Shown here piece by piece: positions 46,113-57,190 of a stretch of 64,000 nt of DNA (position 1 is the stretch's first letter; every line of letters begins with the position of its first letter). A program made the position numbers and the translations under genes. Where the stretch lies: the NCBI GenBank assembly GCA_022497155.1, contig MU385719.1, positions 868,001-932,000 of the forward strand, given 5' to 3'. The notes beneath the pieces were generated by a model. The model worked only from the letters and a program-made list of their open reading frames with translations. It had not been told where the DNA came from and ran no database searches. The DNA comes from Whalleya microplaca (Eukaryota > Ascomycota > Sordariomycetes > Xylariales > Xylariaceae).

Positions 46113-47876
46113 ATGGTAGGCCTCGCCTCTCTCTCTCTCCACCTCTCTATAATATCTTGAATTGTGTTAACATGCTGTGTTCTACTCCAGGTCGTCTTAG
46201 CAGCATCCATCTGTACGCGGGGAGGGAAAGCTGTCCTCTCGAGACAGTTCCGCGAAATGCCCAGATCTCGAATTGAGGCCCTCCTAGCATCCTTTCCCAA
46301 GCTTGCCGACTCGGGTACACAGCACACCACCGTTGAGCAGGACAATGTCCGCTTCGTCTACCAGCCCCTCGACGAGCTCTATATGGTCCTGATCACCAAC
46401 CGCCAGTCGAACATCTTGCAAGACATTGACTCTCTTCACCTGTTTGCCCAAGTTGTCGCAAGTACCTGCCGGAGCCTGGACGAGAGGGAAATCTTGAGAA
46501 ATGCCTACGAGCTGCTGAGCGCATTTGATGAATTGGTTTCGCTTGGCTACAGGGAAAACCTCACCATCAGCCAGATCAAGACTTTCTTGGAGATGGAAAG
46601 TCACGAAGAGCGCATCCAGGAGATCATTGCACGGGTATGTCTTGTCGTAATTGTAAGCTATCTTTCTTACGCTGACATCCACCCAGAACAAGGAGCTGGA
46701 GGCAACCGAGGAGCGCAAGCGAAAGGCCAAGCAGTTGGAATTACAACGAAAGGAAACTGCAAGGACTGGCCGCCCTGGCGCACCGCGAACACCAGTATAT
46801 CCAACGTATACTCCACCTACCCGACCAACGCCTGCCGATACCTACGATTCCTACGAGGCTGAGAAGAATAAGTCGCACAAGTACGAAGGACCACCCACTT
46901 GTATTGTTCTCTGCTAACAAGGATACAGGCCCGCTATGTTGAAAGGCAAGGGAATGCAATTGGGCAAGAAATCCAAGACTACGGATATGTTCGAGCGAGT
47001 TCGAGGGGACATGGGAGCCGAAGTCGATGACTCGCCATTGGTGCCGGTGGCTTCCACACCGGTTGAACCTGCAGCACCGCGCGTATCTACAACCTTGGAT
47101 CGCGATGCCATCCACGTCACTGTCAACGAGACTATTGCTGCCAAGCTGTCCCGAGAAGGTTCACTCAACTCTCTAACCGTCAGTGGCGACCTGAACCTGA
47201 GAATCTCCGATCCGAGCTTGACCAAGATCAAACTCAACCTCACGGCAAACGCTTCCCATGGTGCTCAGTTCCGTACTCATCCCAATGTTGACCGTGGTCT
47301 TTTCACGAGCTCCAAGACTATCCAAATGAGCAATACTGCCCGTGGCTTTCCAGTCAATAACACCGTTGGTGTACTGAGATGGCGAGCTACTCCGAAAGCG
47401 GATGATACCTCTGCTTTGCCCATCAGCTTTACCGTCTGGGTGAACAAGGGCTCAGGAGGCAACTACACCATGACAGTGGAGTACGAGCTTACCGGAGGTG
47501 ATGTACTGAAGGATGTCAGTGTAGTCATCCCGTACGCCACCAGTGAGCCATCCGTATCCAGCTTCGATGCTACGTACGAAGTATCGGGGGACAGCTTGGA
47601 GTGGACTATTGGAACTGTCGGCGATGATAACCCGAATGGCTCTTTCGAGTTTGATGCTGAGGCAGATGACGAAAATGAGTTCTTCCCTATGCAAGTGCGA
47701 TTCTCCAAGACGACGCCCTTTGTTGATGTCGATGTAAGTCCCGATTCCTCATATGTCTGGGCAAGAATCCCACTAATCTCGTGCAGGTCTCTTCGGTCAA
47801 GCTACTGGAAGAAAATGAGGAAGTGACTTTCTCGAAGGATGTGAAGTCCGTCGCCGATTCCTACTTGGTCGAGTAG
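46113..47876 (+). CDS. RET2: Coatomer subunit delta (delta-COP)
   Basis: Five exons: 46113-46115, 46191-46634, 46687-46880, 46929-47733 and 47787-47876, together 511 residues. The first exon is the ATG alone: the GTAGGC donor follows the start codon directly, and exon 2 opens VVLAASICTRGGKAVLSRQF, the conserved delta-COP N-terminus. Residues 1-140 form the longin-like domain. A charged linker (NKELEATEERKRKAKQLELQ) and a Pro/Thr stretch follow, then KPAMLKGKGMQLGKKSK and the mu-homology domain (about 260-511). It is part of the COPI coat for Golgi-to-ER retrieval. Confidence 0.95.
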
Positions 47877-48405
47877 ATATCTTGAGCTGGGGAAAGGTAG
47901 GTAATGAGTATAGTGTGGAGCAAAGGGTTACGAAAAGGAGTTCCAAGGCACAGGGTTCTAATAGAGCTGTTGTAGGTCTACATAGAGCATGTGAATTGAC
48001 TATCTGATGAATACACTGAATTATGCACATGCCTGTATAAACGTGTTTCTTGCCATCTTTATGATATAAATGTCTGTTTCTTCTCGTAATTACGTTTTGC
48101 ATAGCTTTAATGTTGTGTAATGTACATGTTTTAAGAAGGATAACACAGTTTGTACTCTGGGTAGAATACTGTGCTTACAGCGGCTACAGCCTGCCTTTGA
48201 GCAGGAGGGTGCTGGTTTTGTGGGCAATTTGGCACACTGTGTCTTCAACAACCTTCACAAAATCGCAATAGGTCCATTGCAGGGCAAATCGAACCAGCAT
48301 CAATGCCATATCTCGATCTCACGGCAGATACGGATTTCCGATAAACTGCATGATGAGCAGTAGGTTTGTAGACGCCATTGAACATACCGTTTCGTTGGAT
48401 TGGCC
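47877..48405. other. Intergenic between tandem genes
   Basis: 3' flank of RET2 and promoter of APC4. AT-rich at about 48000-48150. No gene seen. Confidence 0.45.
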
Positions 48406-51082
48406 ATGACCGAGCCAATTGAGCTCGAGCTCTTCGGCGAGTCTAAGCTTGACGCTCAGCCTCGCGAGGCTCTCCTTACATACAACCCCAGTATCGAGCT
48501 CTTTGCCGGTACTTCGGGACCGACGACTCTTCAGATATGGCGATCCAACGGCCAGGTCGTTTCCAAGAACAGCCAACGCGGCGAACGGGACAGCGTTGAG
48601 GCTATCCGCTGGAAAGCCGACGGTAGGTCTCTTCATATATATGTTGATACACCGGATCACATGCTGAAGCGCCCCAGGCCAGTTTCTCGCTGTAGGATGG
48701 AGCGATGGAGTGGTAAGGTTAATGGGCCTGGAGACCAACAAGGCTGTTCACCAGATGCCCGTTTGTGAGGCGGACAAATCGAAGATCACCTACATTGGTT
48801 GGACGCGCAACAATGCCAGGCCGCTCGCGAGTTCGGCGTCCGCGTCCTCTGCTTTGACTTGGGAGAGTCTTGCATCTCGTGGTGTTGATGCAAGTAATAG
48901 CAATCCCGTGACCGATTTGCCGAAGGAGCTCACGTTTCTCGAAGTCGAGACTGCTCTACCAAAGATCAGCCCTTTACCTGCGTCAGGGGGCTCAGGGTAG
49001 GGCACCATTTCAGAGCCTATACTATTACATACTGACTACATGATAGAGATGACATGTTCGTTTTCACAACAAGGACATCACTAGAGTTCCTCTTCCGGCC
49101 TTTCTCCCCTCAAGACAGCGACCACGTTGATGTTATGATTGTTGGCACCAACGATGGCCGTATACATATCAGCATCTATGATTCTTTTGTCATCGGTTCA
49201 TTCAATTATAATCTGCCTTCGTCTTTTGGGAAGGGTGCTTCTACTCCCTTGCAGCTTTGTCACCATGCCTGTCATCCCGATTTGTCAACTCACATGCTCG
49301 TCTTCAAACCATCGGGAGCAGACCAGTCCACAATCATGTATCTTGTACCCATGGATCTCACCTTCATTCATTCATCGCCGGAGAACTTGTCCTTGCTGGC
49401 ATCTAAAACGACCACACTGCAGAAACTACTAAGATACGTCAAGCAGGTGCAGATGCACATGATGCATGAGTGGCAATCAACCCGAGAACTACCCACTCGG
49501 TTTTTGAACAGCATCAATGAGACTTTGCATGAGTCTGGTAACTACGGCGAAATGAACATTGGACAGGCAATGTACCACTCGGTCGTAACAGGACATACGT
49601 TCCCAGAGGTTAGAGAATGGCTGGTCGACCAATTAGCCGAGCGGGTATGTGTCATTTGACCCTGTTTGGTTCATGGCTGTTAACAGACTACTCTAGGGCC
49701 ACAAACGATGGGACAAGGCTGTCGTCTCTGGTCTTCAGACCCTTCGTAGCCTGGTGCATGAGAATTTTTTACCCGTTCTCGAACGTATCGGCATCATACT
49801 CAGCCGCCTCCTAGGTATTGCTCGCTTTCATGAATCGAAGGCTGAGATCGGCTTCACCAGTGCGCAGATCGCAAAAGTCATGGACATCGTATCTTGCCTC
49901 GTGTTGGTGGGAAATAAGATTCTCCTGCTTGTCATGGAAGAGCTCGAACTGTTTCATTCTTTCTCGACTTGGCTTCGGCATGAGATTGATAGGCTGGCAT
50001 CGTCTTCGGCAACGGAGGAACTAACAGAGAAAGAAGCAACAATGGAACATGGGAAGATACTAGCATACATTCAACGATATATGCTTACTAGTCCTTTGCG
50101 GTACTATCTTAACAACGTGCCAGCAGATGACCTGAAGCAAGGTCACCAACAAGCGGAAAGCGGTAGTTCCCTGTTAGAAAGTCTCAGCAAACAGATCGAC
50201 AAGCAAGAATCTGGACAGCCTAATACAGGCATATTCCCACAGATCGAGTTCCTGTGCGGCTACTTAGACGACAAGGCCAAGGTCGTCTTTGAGGGTATCG
50301 CGGAGGCGGAGAAGCGAAGTGTACGATTTGGCCAACCGACCACCATCGAGTTGGAGCACAACATATCTCAGTTTGACGTCAGAACATCTGCTATCAGAAC
50401 CTCGGTAAGCTTCGAAAAGTAACCAACCCTTCCACGTAACTTAACATTAATTTTCATTATAGGACTCATCACAAGGAGTTACATACACAGCCATCACTAC
50501 CGAGGATAACGAAAGCAGCGGTATGGTTATAACCCACCTGGTTATTGATATTATGAAGCATTGAATCTAACGCCAGCATGCCAGTCTACATATTCCGAAC
50601 AACCACAAATATAACGAATGGTATCAGCGGCTCTGTCACGACTGAGGCCACATGCATAGTTCTTGGCGATGGCAAACTGCTAGGTCTCAAATTTCTATAC
50701 GATGATAGCCTGCTCGTCCTGTGGGCTTCAAATGGTAGGCGTCATGCCGGCAACTTCCCATACTCATTACTAATATCCAACAGACCAACCGCTACGCATC
50801 ATCAAAATATCACACAAGTCTGCCGATTTGGGTTACCAACCCTACAGCCCGAAAAGCAAACTGTCATCCCACGTCCTCAGCAACGACCAGGTCACCAGCG
50901 TCTTCCTCAACATGATAGTGCCTTGCGAAGCTAGCTTCGTGCCCCAGCAGATGGAGGTCAAGGAGGCCAGCTCTGAGCGCGGTAAAGTACCGCCGAGACT
51001 CTGTCTTCTTGGCAACGACCTGCAGACCTACAAGGTCTTTGCATTGCCGGAAGATCTGTTCGGACAGGCAATGCGGAGTTGA
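48406..51082 (+). CDS. APC4: Anaphase-promoting complex subunit 4
   Basis: Seven exons: 48406-48622, 48678-48996, 49047-49644, 49697-50404, 50463-50520, 50585-50734 and 50784-51082, together 782 residues; phases match at all six introns. The N-terminal WD40-type blade (Apc4_WD40) includes the early IELFAGTSGPTTLQIWRSNG and QFLAVGWSDGVVRLMGLETN. The central helical Apc4 domain includes TFPEVREWLVDQLAERGHKR. The C-terminal beta-rich part resumes the propeller. APC4 is a platform subunit of the APC/C ubiquitin ligase that drives mitotic exit in the nucleus. For intron 5 I chose the second of two nearby CAG acceptors (50584), because only it keeps the frame. Confidence 0.92.
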
Positions 51083-51409
51083 GATTTTTGTCAGTGTGAC
51101 CGAGTATCCAAGATAGTAATAATTACATATCAACCAATTCTGGGCCTAGGCATCCCAAGCTTTAGTTACGCATATACATCGTAACGAATGTCCCTTTTAA
51201 TATTAGATTATAAAATGTGTCTTCGATAATAGGGCATAAGAGCTGTTTCAGCCCAGCGTAGAGATCCGAGCATCAGGTCAGCTTCGCTCCCGTATTCTTC
51301 ATGGATTCTTTTCATAGCTCATTACAAAATTCATCTTCAAGAATTCATTTCAATTGTCTAATTATCAGACTTGACTAACACACTATTCATAACCCCTCGC
51401 TTATGACTC
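51083..51409. other. Intergenic between convergent genes
   Basis: Shared 3' region of APC4 and the acyl-CoA synthetase gene. AT-rich; nothing else seen. Confidence 0.45.
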
Positions 51410-53462
51410 TCACAACTTCGTCGCCCTTTTCGACCATTCTCTTAGAACATTCTTCTGAATCTTACCCGTGCTCGTCTTCGGAAGTTCCTTGACGATCTCC
51501 ACTTCCCTCGGTATCATGAACCCGCTAATTCCACCCTTCTCCCGAGCCCAGTCTATCATTTCCTTTGGAGTCAAGGTCTTGCCCTCCTTCACCGTAAGAT
51601 ATGCTTTCGGTCGCTCTCCCCAACGCGAGTCCGGAATAGCCACGACGCCGGCCTCGAGCACATCGGGGTGCTTGACTAACATCGACTCAAGAGCAACCGA
51701 AGAAATGTTTTCCCCGCCTTCAACGTGGCCAATCATTAGTATCTCAACACTTTAAACTAGAGTTAAAATAAATATGGACGTACCGCTAATGATGATATCT
51801 TTAGCCCGGTCCTGGATTTGAGCACTTCCGTCTGGATGCCATACTGCCAGGTCACCAGAATGTAGAGCACCACCAGCAAAAAGCTTCCGCGTGGCCTCGG
51901 GATCCTTGTAGTAACCCTTGACACAGATATTTCCCAGGAATATGATCTCGCCGATCTCCTTACCGTCTTTAGCCACATCGATCAGAACCCCTTCTGGCTG
52001 GTCCTGCTTAATCACGCGGATCGGCAGACTGGTCAGAAAGCCGTGGCCCTGACGAGCCATCTTCGCGTACCTCTCATGTGAAGGGAGAGATTCCCAGTGG
52101 GGCATATGATAGCCTTTCGTTATAGGGCCGTATGTCTCGGTCAGACCGTAGACGTGCAACGGCCGTAGGTTGAAGTTGATCTTTCAACGTTATTAGCTAA
52201 GTCTTGGGAAAGGGGTTTCTGGTTCGTACCATCTGTTCGAAAAGGTGTGCCGTCGGCGGGCTTGCAGCCACAGTGACTCGAACCGGTTGTGGCAACCGTG
52301 CCGCTTCTTTGGAAGCGCAGAGCATGGTGTTCACAGTCGGTGCTGCGTTAAAATGCGTGATGCCTTCCTCTTTGAGAAGCCTCCATATCAAGGGGTAGTC
52401 AATCCTCCTCAGGCAGTAATGTGTACCTCGAACAGCGGTTACGGCCCAGCTTTTTCATCTTAGTGAGACTGACATAATAGACATCGAGCTACAGATGACT
52501 TACGGAAACGTCCATCCTATGGCGTGAAACCTGACAAGATTAGTGGAAGGATGTCAGCCTTGAAGCATGCTTGCTTACATCGGTAAAGTCCATAAGTATT
52601 TGCATCTCCCGTTCTCGATATTCAGGCCAGATTCTATTATATTCCCCATTGTCGCGAGGTAGCTTCCTCTGTTTGTGTAAACACATCCTTTAGGCCTTGA
52701 TGTAGTTCCGGATGTGAATGGAATTGCAATCATGTCATCCTCATTTTGACAGTGGGAGTCCAGTCCGTCCCATCCTTTGCTGCCCTGTTCTCGATCATAC
52801 TTAAGACCTTCGAGCACAGCTTCATTGAACGGCCCGCATAACGGGCCTTCGGTTATATCGGTATCCTTAGATAATTAGCCATAAATAATTTTGAGAGTTT
52901 TTGAGCGTACCAGATCGGCGATAAAAGGCACATTAGGATGGCTTTTCTTGAAGTCATCCAGTAAAGGCAGGTATTCGTGATCGACGATGATAGAATCTAC
53001 TTCAGCAAAATCGAAGATATACGATATGTCCTCGGGTTTCAAGCTATGACCTTCGCTTTAGACCATGATCCAACCGAAACTCGCGAGACTTACAGAGACT
53101 TACCGATAGTTCGCCGGGACGATAACTCCACCAGCGGCGACAATTCCGAATAACGACTCCAAGAACGCAGGCGTATTCGTGGCTAACACGCCGACTCTCT
53201 TATAACTATACTTCAGGAGGTAATAGGCAAGTCCCCTAGCACGATCCGCAAATTCGCGGTATGATCTTCTGATGACTTGATTGTTTGCAGTGACGTGAAA
53301 AATAGCTTGCGCATCTGGCTCAATAGCTGTCGCCCGTTCCAAAAAGAATGTCGGCGACAATTGGTGAATATGGTGACTGTGGTCCAGACCAACGGGTGAC
53401 TTTGTAGCCGTCGAGTCTAGATGCCCTATGATGTTTTGCACCCGCGATGTAGCCCCCGACAT
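51410..53462 (-). CDS. Acyl-CoA synthetase / AMP-binding ligase, probably peroxisomal
   Basis: Seven exons: 53104-53462, 52911-53043, 52579-52865, 52504-52530, 52230-52449, 51784-52180 and 51410-51717, together 576 residues. ANL-superfamily motifs are complete: P-loop IPFTSGTTSRPKG, A5-type YGLTETYGP, A7-type HSGDLAVWHPDGS, the hinge region DRAKDIIISGGENIS, and the catalytic Lys in PKTSTGKIQKN. The C-terminus ATKL resembles a PTS1 signal. It should activate a carboxylic acid to its CoA thioester via an adenylate. The acid (short/medium fatty or aromatic) cannot be told from sequence. Met at 53462 starts the conserved MSGATSRVQNIIGHLDS; an upstream in-frame Met at 53501 is possible. Confidence 0.92.
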
Positions 53463-54711
53463 GTTGATGGCAGTACTATGTTGACACGGTCTTGTCTCCA
53501 AGACACCTGGGATACCTGTATGTCAATGGCCTGGTATATGTTGTTGAATCACTAGAGACTGTATATGATTTAACCAGGAACGGTGCATAGAAACTACCTA
53601 GTGAGCAAAGACGACTATATATATATGGGTTGTTTTCCGTGAATGTATGCGTAGTAATCACGGCTATGAAACTATACACCTGGCATCCGTAGCGAAGACC
53701 CGGACATGGCGGGAGAGCCAAGGAATATACATATTGTACCTCAAAATCCGGGGCCGACACTAGGTAACCCTAGTCTACCCCACGGTAGTCCCGTCCAATT
53801 TCCACTCCCTCTTCCCCGAACCACTCCTGCTCTAGCCATTAATACCTAGGTTAGCCGGCTACCTCCCTAGGTAATACATGTACCACGTGTATGCAGGTAG
53901 TATTTACATGCCAGAGGCGGGGTTACAGCGATGCTACAGCGGTGAAATGCTCCCCTAGAGAAACTGATGTCACGGATGTCCTGGAAGTTGTTCAGACAGC
54001 CAGAGACGGAACGTTCAGAAGTATCAGCACATTTACACGATAATTCTACACTCGTAGTCTTATGTGTAACCGCTGGCTGGATATTGACCATATATCATAG
54101 GTCTGCAACGCATGCTAGTTGAGGCGCCACAATACGACAATGTCAGCTTCCTTCTGCAGCATTCTTTCCACCACGGAATGTAGGCTAGGATCATCCCTAC
54201 GTGTCAAGGACGTCTTACATGTAGTTTCCATATCCAACATCTTGGGCTTCAGGGCACCTGGTTTTAACAGGGTTTGATACTCTAAATAGTTTGTGCTGAT
54301 TACCAGTTTCAAGTCAGTGCCTTGATCGAGGGGATTACATCGTGTCTCCTCTTATTCCACCGCTGGCAGAATAGTCTCTTACAATTATCAGTTAGCAAGA
54401 TTCATAAAAGAATTGCGAAAGATGCCGTGCTGCTGCACATGTATAAGATAGTTTTCTCAGGAAAGGAGACAGTTAGGCCTATTAGTTGTGGTCTATTGCT
54501 TTGCTCCAGTATTCATTTCTTGGTTGAGCATGTCTTTACTTAAATTCATATCCACTGTGGAAACTGTTTGTGTGGATATTATACTTTTGAATCTAGATAT
54601 CTTGATCCATCGACAGCGCGTAGCCTGCATTGTAGTTATTTGGCATGAGGGGATATCTCTATGTCTTGTTATATGCTAATCAAGGCCAAACAAGTAACTG
54701 GCTTGCGTCAA
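53463..54711. other. Intergenic
   Basis: Contains CCTAGGTA-type palindromic motifs (about 53846-53880) and AT-rich sequence. The frames at 54115-54312 and 54322-54543 show no family. No gene is supportable. Confidence 0.4.
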
Positions 54712-56790
54712 CTAGATAATCGTGACTTGGGATGGATCAATATCTTCTTCAAAGCAACTTGGCTCCTTCGTCCAAGATTGTTCATCTCCACGATGTCCAT
54801 CAATGACCCGTCCATCTGCCAAGAGTCCGATTCGCTTGAACACATCACGACTTTCATCAATTTGTCCCAACAGCAAACTGAACTCAATCTGGATAACCTC
54901 TCGAGCATCTGGCACCAAGAAGTAGGTGCTGTCCTCGAGGATTTCAATGCGAGTTAATCTGCAGCTGTAGACCTTGCTTCCTGTCAGACGCTCGGGTGCG
55001 GTCGTGCTATCGAGGAACACTCTTCTGCAGTGCTGTTCGAAAGGCAAGCGCCAGTTGGTAGGTCGTTGATTGGTCCCAGTCCCAGAAGAGTCAATTTGGA
55101 AAAATTCCGTGCTTCCATATCGAAAAATACAAGCGTCGCTGCCGTTAAGTGCCGTATACGCGGTGAGTGGAAACAGGGACGCCCTCAACTTGAGAGTTCC
55201 CTCCTTGACTCTGCCGCTTAGATCTGCGGTGCTTGCAGTGCACGACGCCTCCAGAAGCTCAAAGTACTCTTGAATAACCTTGACGCTTGGTTGCTCTTCC
55301 CGTGCTCGCCACCTATTTGGGTAGATGATCCTTCTATCGGAGCAGGCCCATGACCAGCTTGGGGCCAAATATTCTTTGTTGTGTACACGTTCTGGGCCAT
55401 AGGGTGTCCATAGCAAGTCTAGACCCAACGAATCGCTCCAGAGGCCGGCTAGATAGTTTGCCCCTGGCCTACCCCCCTTCATTTGTCTCGCAAGGCCTGA
55501 TACTGCCGGTAGCTTGTCGGTTTGGTAGGTTAAGTTCAAAGAGCAATAGAATTCGACAATCGTTCGCCATTTATAATCAATGAAATCGCTCTTCGTGCCT
55601 ATGCTGACTTGGTTGTGAGGGAGGTCTGGAGGTCTTTGACCGCACTCGCAAAGCATCGATTCCCTACAATCCCACAGCAGCTCATCTCGACCGAACTGGA
55701 GGAAACGTGGCGATAGAAGCCGTTCTTGAAACACCCACCCCCGGGTCAGGAGGGGAAATACAGGAATCGCTTCCCCATAGTCTTGGAGGTCCATGGTACT
55801 TGAAATTGGGTGCTGAATCGCTCCCTTAGGTGTCTCTTTCTTTGCACTCGTATATGCTGCTAGAGCGTACTGACACCGGATACTATATGGCTTATTGGAT
55901 TCTGTTTTCCCCTCCAAAAGCACCGCTCGCTGCCTTGTATGTCTTGGATCAAGTCCTTCTGTGCTATCTTTGGATGCCGACGCGGAAATTGTAATGTAAC
56001 TATTCCTGTATATGTCGGCCATTTTAGAGGATTCGGTTTCCCAATCTATTCGGCTGTCTTGAATGATGCAAAGAGAGTCGATCCATATATACTGGACACC
56101 TAACCTTCGGGAAAGTAGGATGGCGTCCTGAAACGTGGTTGGAATAGCAAACCAAGGAATACGTTCCATATAACTTAACAGGGTCTCGGTCGTAGTCATA
56201 AGTGGTCTCTCCTGGCCCCAGCAATGACTCAGACATATGTAACGACTGCGACTTAGATTGCCGCTTACAATTCGTATTTCAGACCCATTAAGACCAGTAT
56301 CAACTACTCTAGTGGGTAGGGCTGGTGAAATATTGTCGCTACAACTATGATTAGTGACACAGTCCTTAATCCAATCCAAAGCGGTATTGAAACTTCCTTC
56401 TCCATCGAAGTCGAGTGTAGTTATATCTCTGTGGGCAGACAAGATACCCCAAGGACATGTTGTTCCTATAGTATATATTTTAGTCTCCGACGCCCTCAAG
56501 GAACCTTCTCGTAAGCACCGTGGAAGGGTATGCATCTTACCCCATGTACACCAGAAAGATACAATAATTCCATGGATAAATACATCGACCTGGAAGTTTC
56601 TTCCTTTATTTGAAGGGAAAGGAGGGAATGTCGCGCTAGCTTCATCACGCGGATAGATCGGCGATAATATGGCAATAATACCTTCGTAGACAAGTCTGCA
56701 GAATTCGCAAGTTGTCCGTTTCAAGTCGCCAAATTTGGAATTACGGCCACGCACATCGGATTTCTGCTCGCAGCGCTGGCAAAGTGGCAT
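54712..56790 (-). CDS. HET-domain (heterokaryon incompatibility) protein
   Basis: Single-exon 692-residue protein. An N-terminal pair of CxxC motifs (residues 4-7 and 28-31) may bind zinc. The HET domain follows, with its three signatures: YICLSHCWG (184-192), YIWIDSLCIIQDSRIDWETE (234-253), and RGWVFQERLLSPRFLQFG further on. Such proteins can trigger cell death on fusion of unlike hyphae; most family members in a genome have no proven role. No NACHT, ankyrin or WD repeats are fused to it. It lies in a slightly AT-rich stretch between core genes, as is common for this fast-evolving family. Confidence 0.92.
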   Translation of the reverse strand: MPLCQRCEQKSDVRGRNSKFGDLKRTTCEFCRLVYEGIIAILSPIYPRDEASATFPPFPSNKGRNFQVDVFIHGIIVSFWCTWGKMHTLPRCLREGSLRASETKIYTIGTTCPWGILSAHRDITTLDFDGEGSFNTALDWIKDCVTNHSCSDNISPALPTRVVDTGLNGSEIRIVSGNLSRSRYICLSHCWGQERPLMTTTETLLSYMERIPWFAIPTTFQDAILLSRRLGVQYIWIDSLCIIQDSRIDWETESSKMADIYRNSYITISASASKDSTEGLDPRHTRQRAVLLEGKTESNKPYSIRCQYALAAYTSAKKETPKGAIQHPISSTMDLQDYGEAIPVFPLLTRGWVFQERLLSPRFLQFGRDELLWDCRESMLCECGQRPPDLPHNQVSIGTKSDFIDYKWRTIVEFYCSLNLTYQTDKLPAVSGLARQMKGGRPGANYLAGLWSDSLGLDLLWTPYGPERVHNKEYLAPSWSWACSDRRIIYPNRWRAREEQPSVKVIQEYFELLEASCTASTADLSGRVKEGTLKLRASLFPLTAYTALNGSDACIFRYGSTEFFQIDSSGTGTNQRPTNWRLPFEQHCRRVFLDSTTAPERLTGSKVYSCRLTRIEILEDSTYFLVPDAREVIQIEFSLLLGQIDESRDVFKRIGLLADGRVIDGHRGDEQSWTKEPSCFEEDIDPSQVTII

Positions 56791-57190
56791 AGTCCTAACT
56801 TATATATATATAAGTTCGTATAATCGAGAGATATACGTGAAAATTGTCATGTTGTTGTCAAGTTATACGTACGTTTTACTGACACCAAATTAGCTGCATC
56901 CCAATATGAAACGATTGTGTGACCATCTATGATTACTTAGCTCGACTATACATAGTAGTTGACTACCTAGGTAGTTACTTAGCTAGGAAACCAAAACAGA
57001 TGAGGATTCTCCCTCTAGACATCTTATGCACCAAAAACCCGGAGTTTACCTGTTCTCGACTTCAACATACTTTTCTGTCTTCTAGGCTTGCCTAGATATT
57101 TGTCATAGTTCTCTAATGATCAGGGGTATCAATTGACATAAAATAAACCAGTTATATGAGGTAAATGATCATGGGTCGAAGAGAGAGGCA
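56791..57190. other. Intergenic, HET promoter and KTI12 3' flank
   Basis: Holds a perfect 14-bp palindrome (ACTACCTAGGTAGT, 56962-56975). Otherwise AT-rich and without a gene. Confidence 0.5.
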
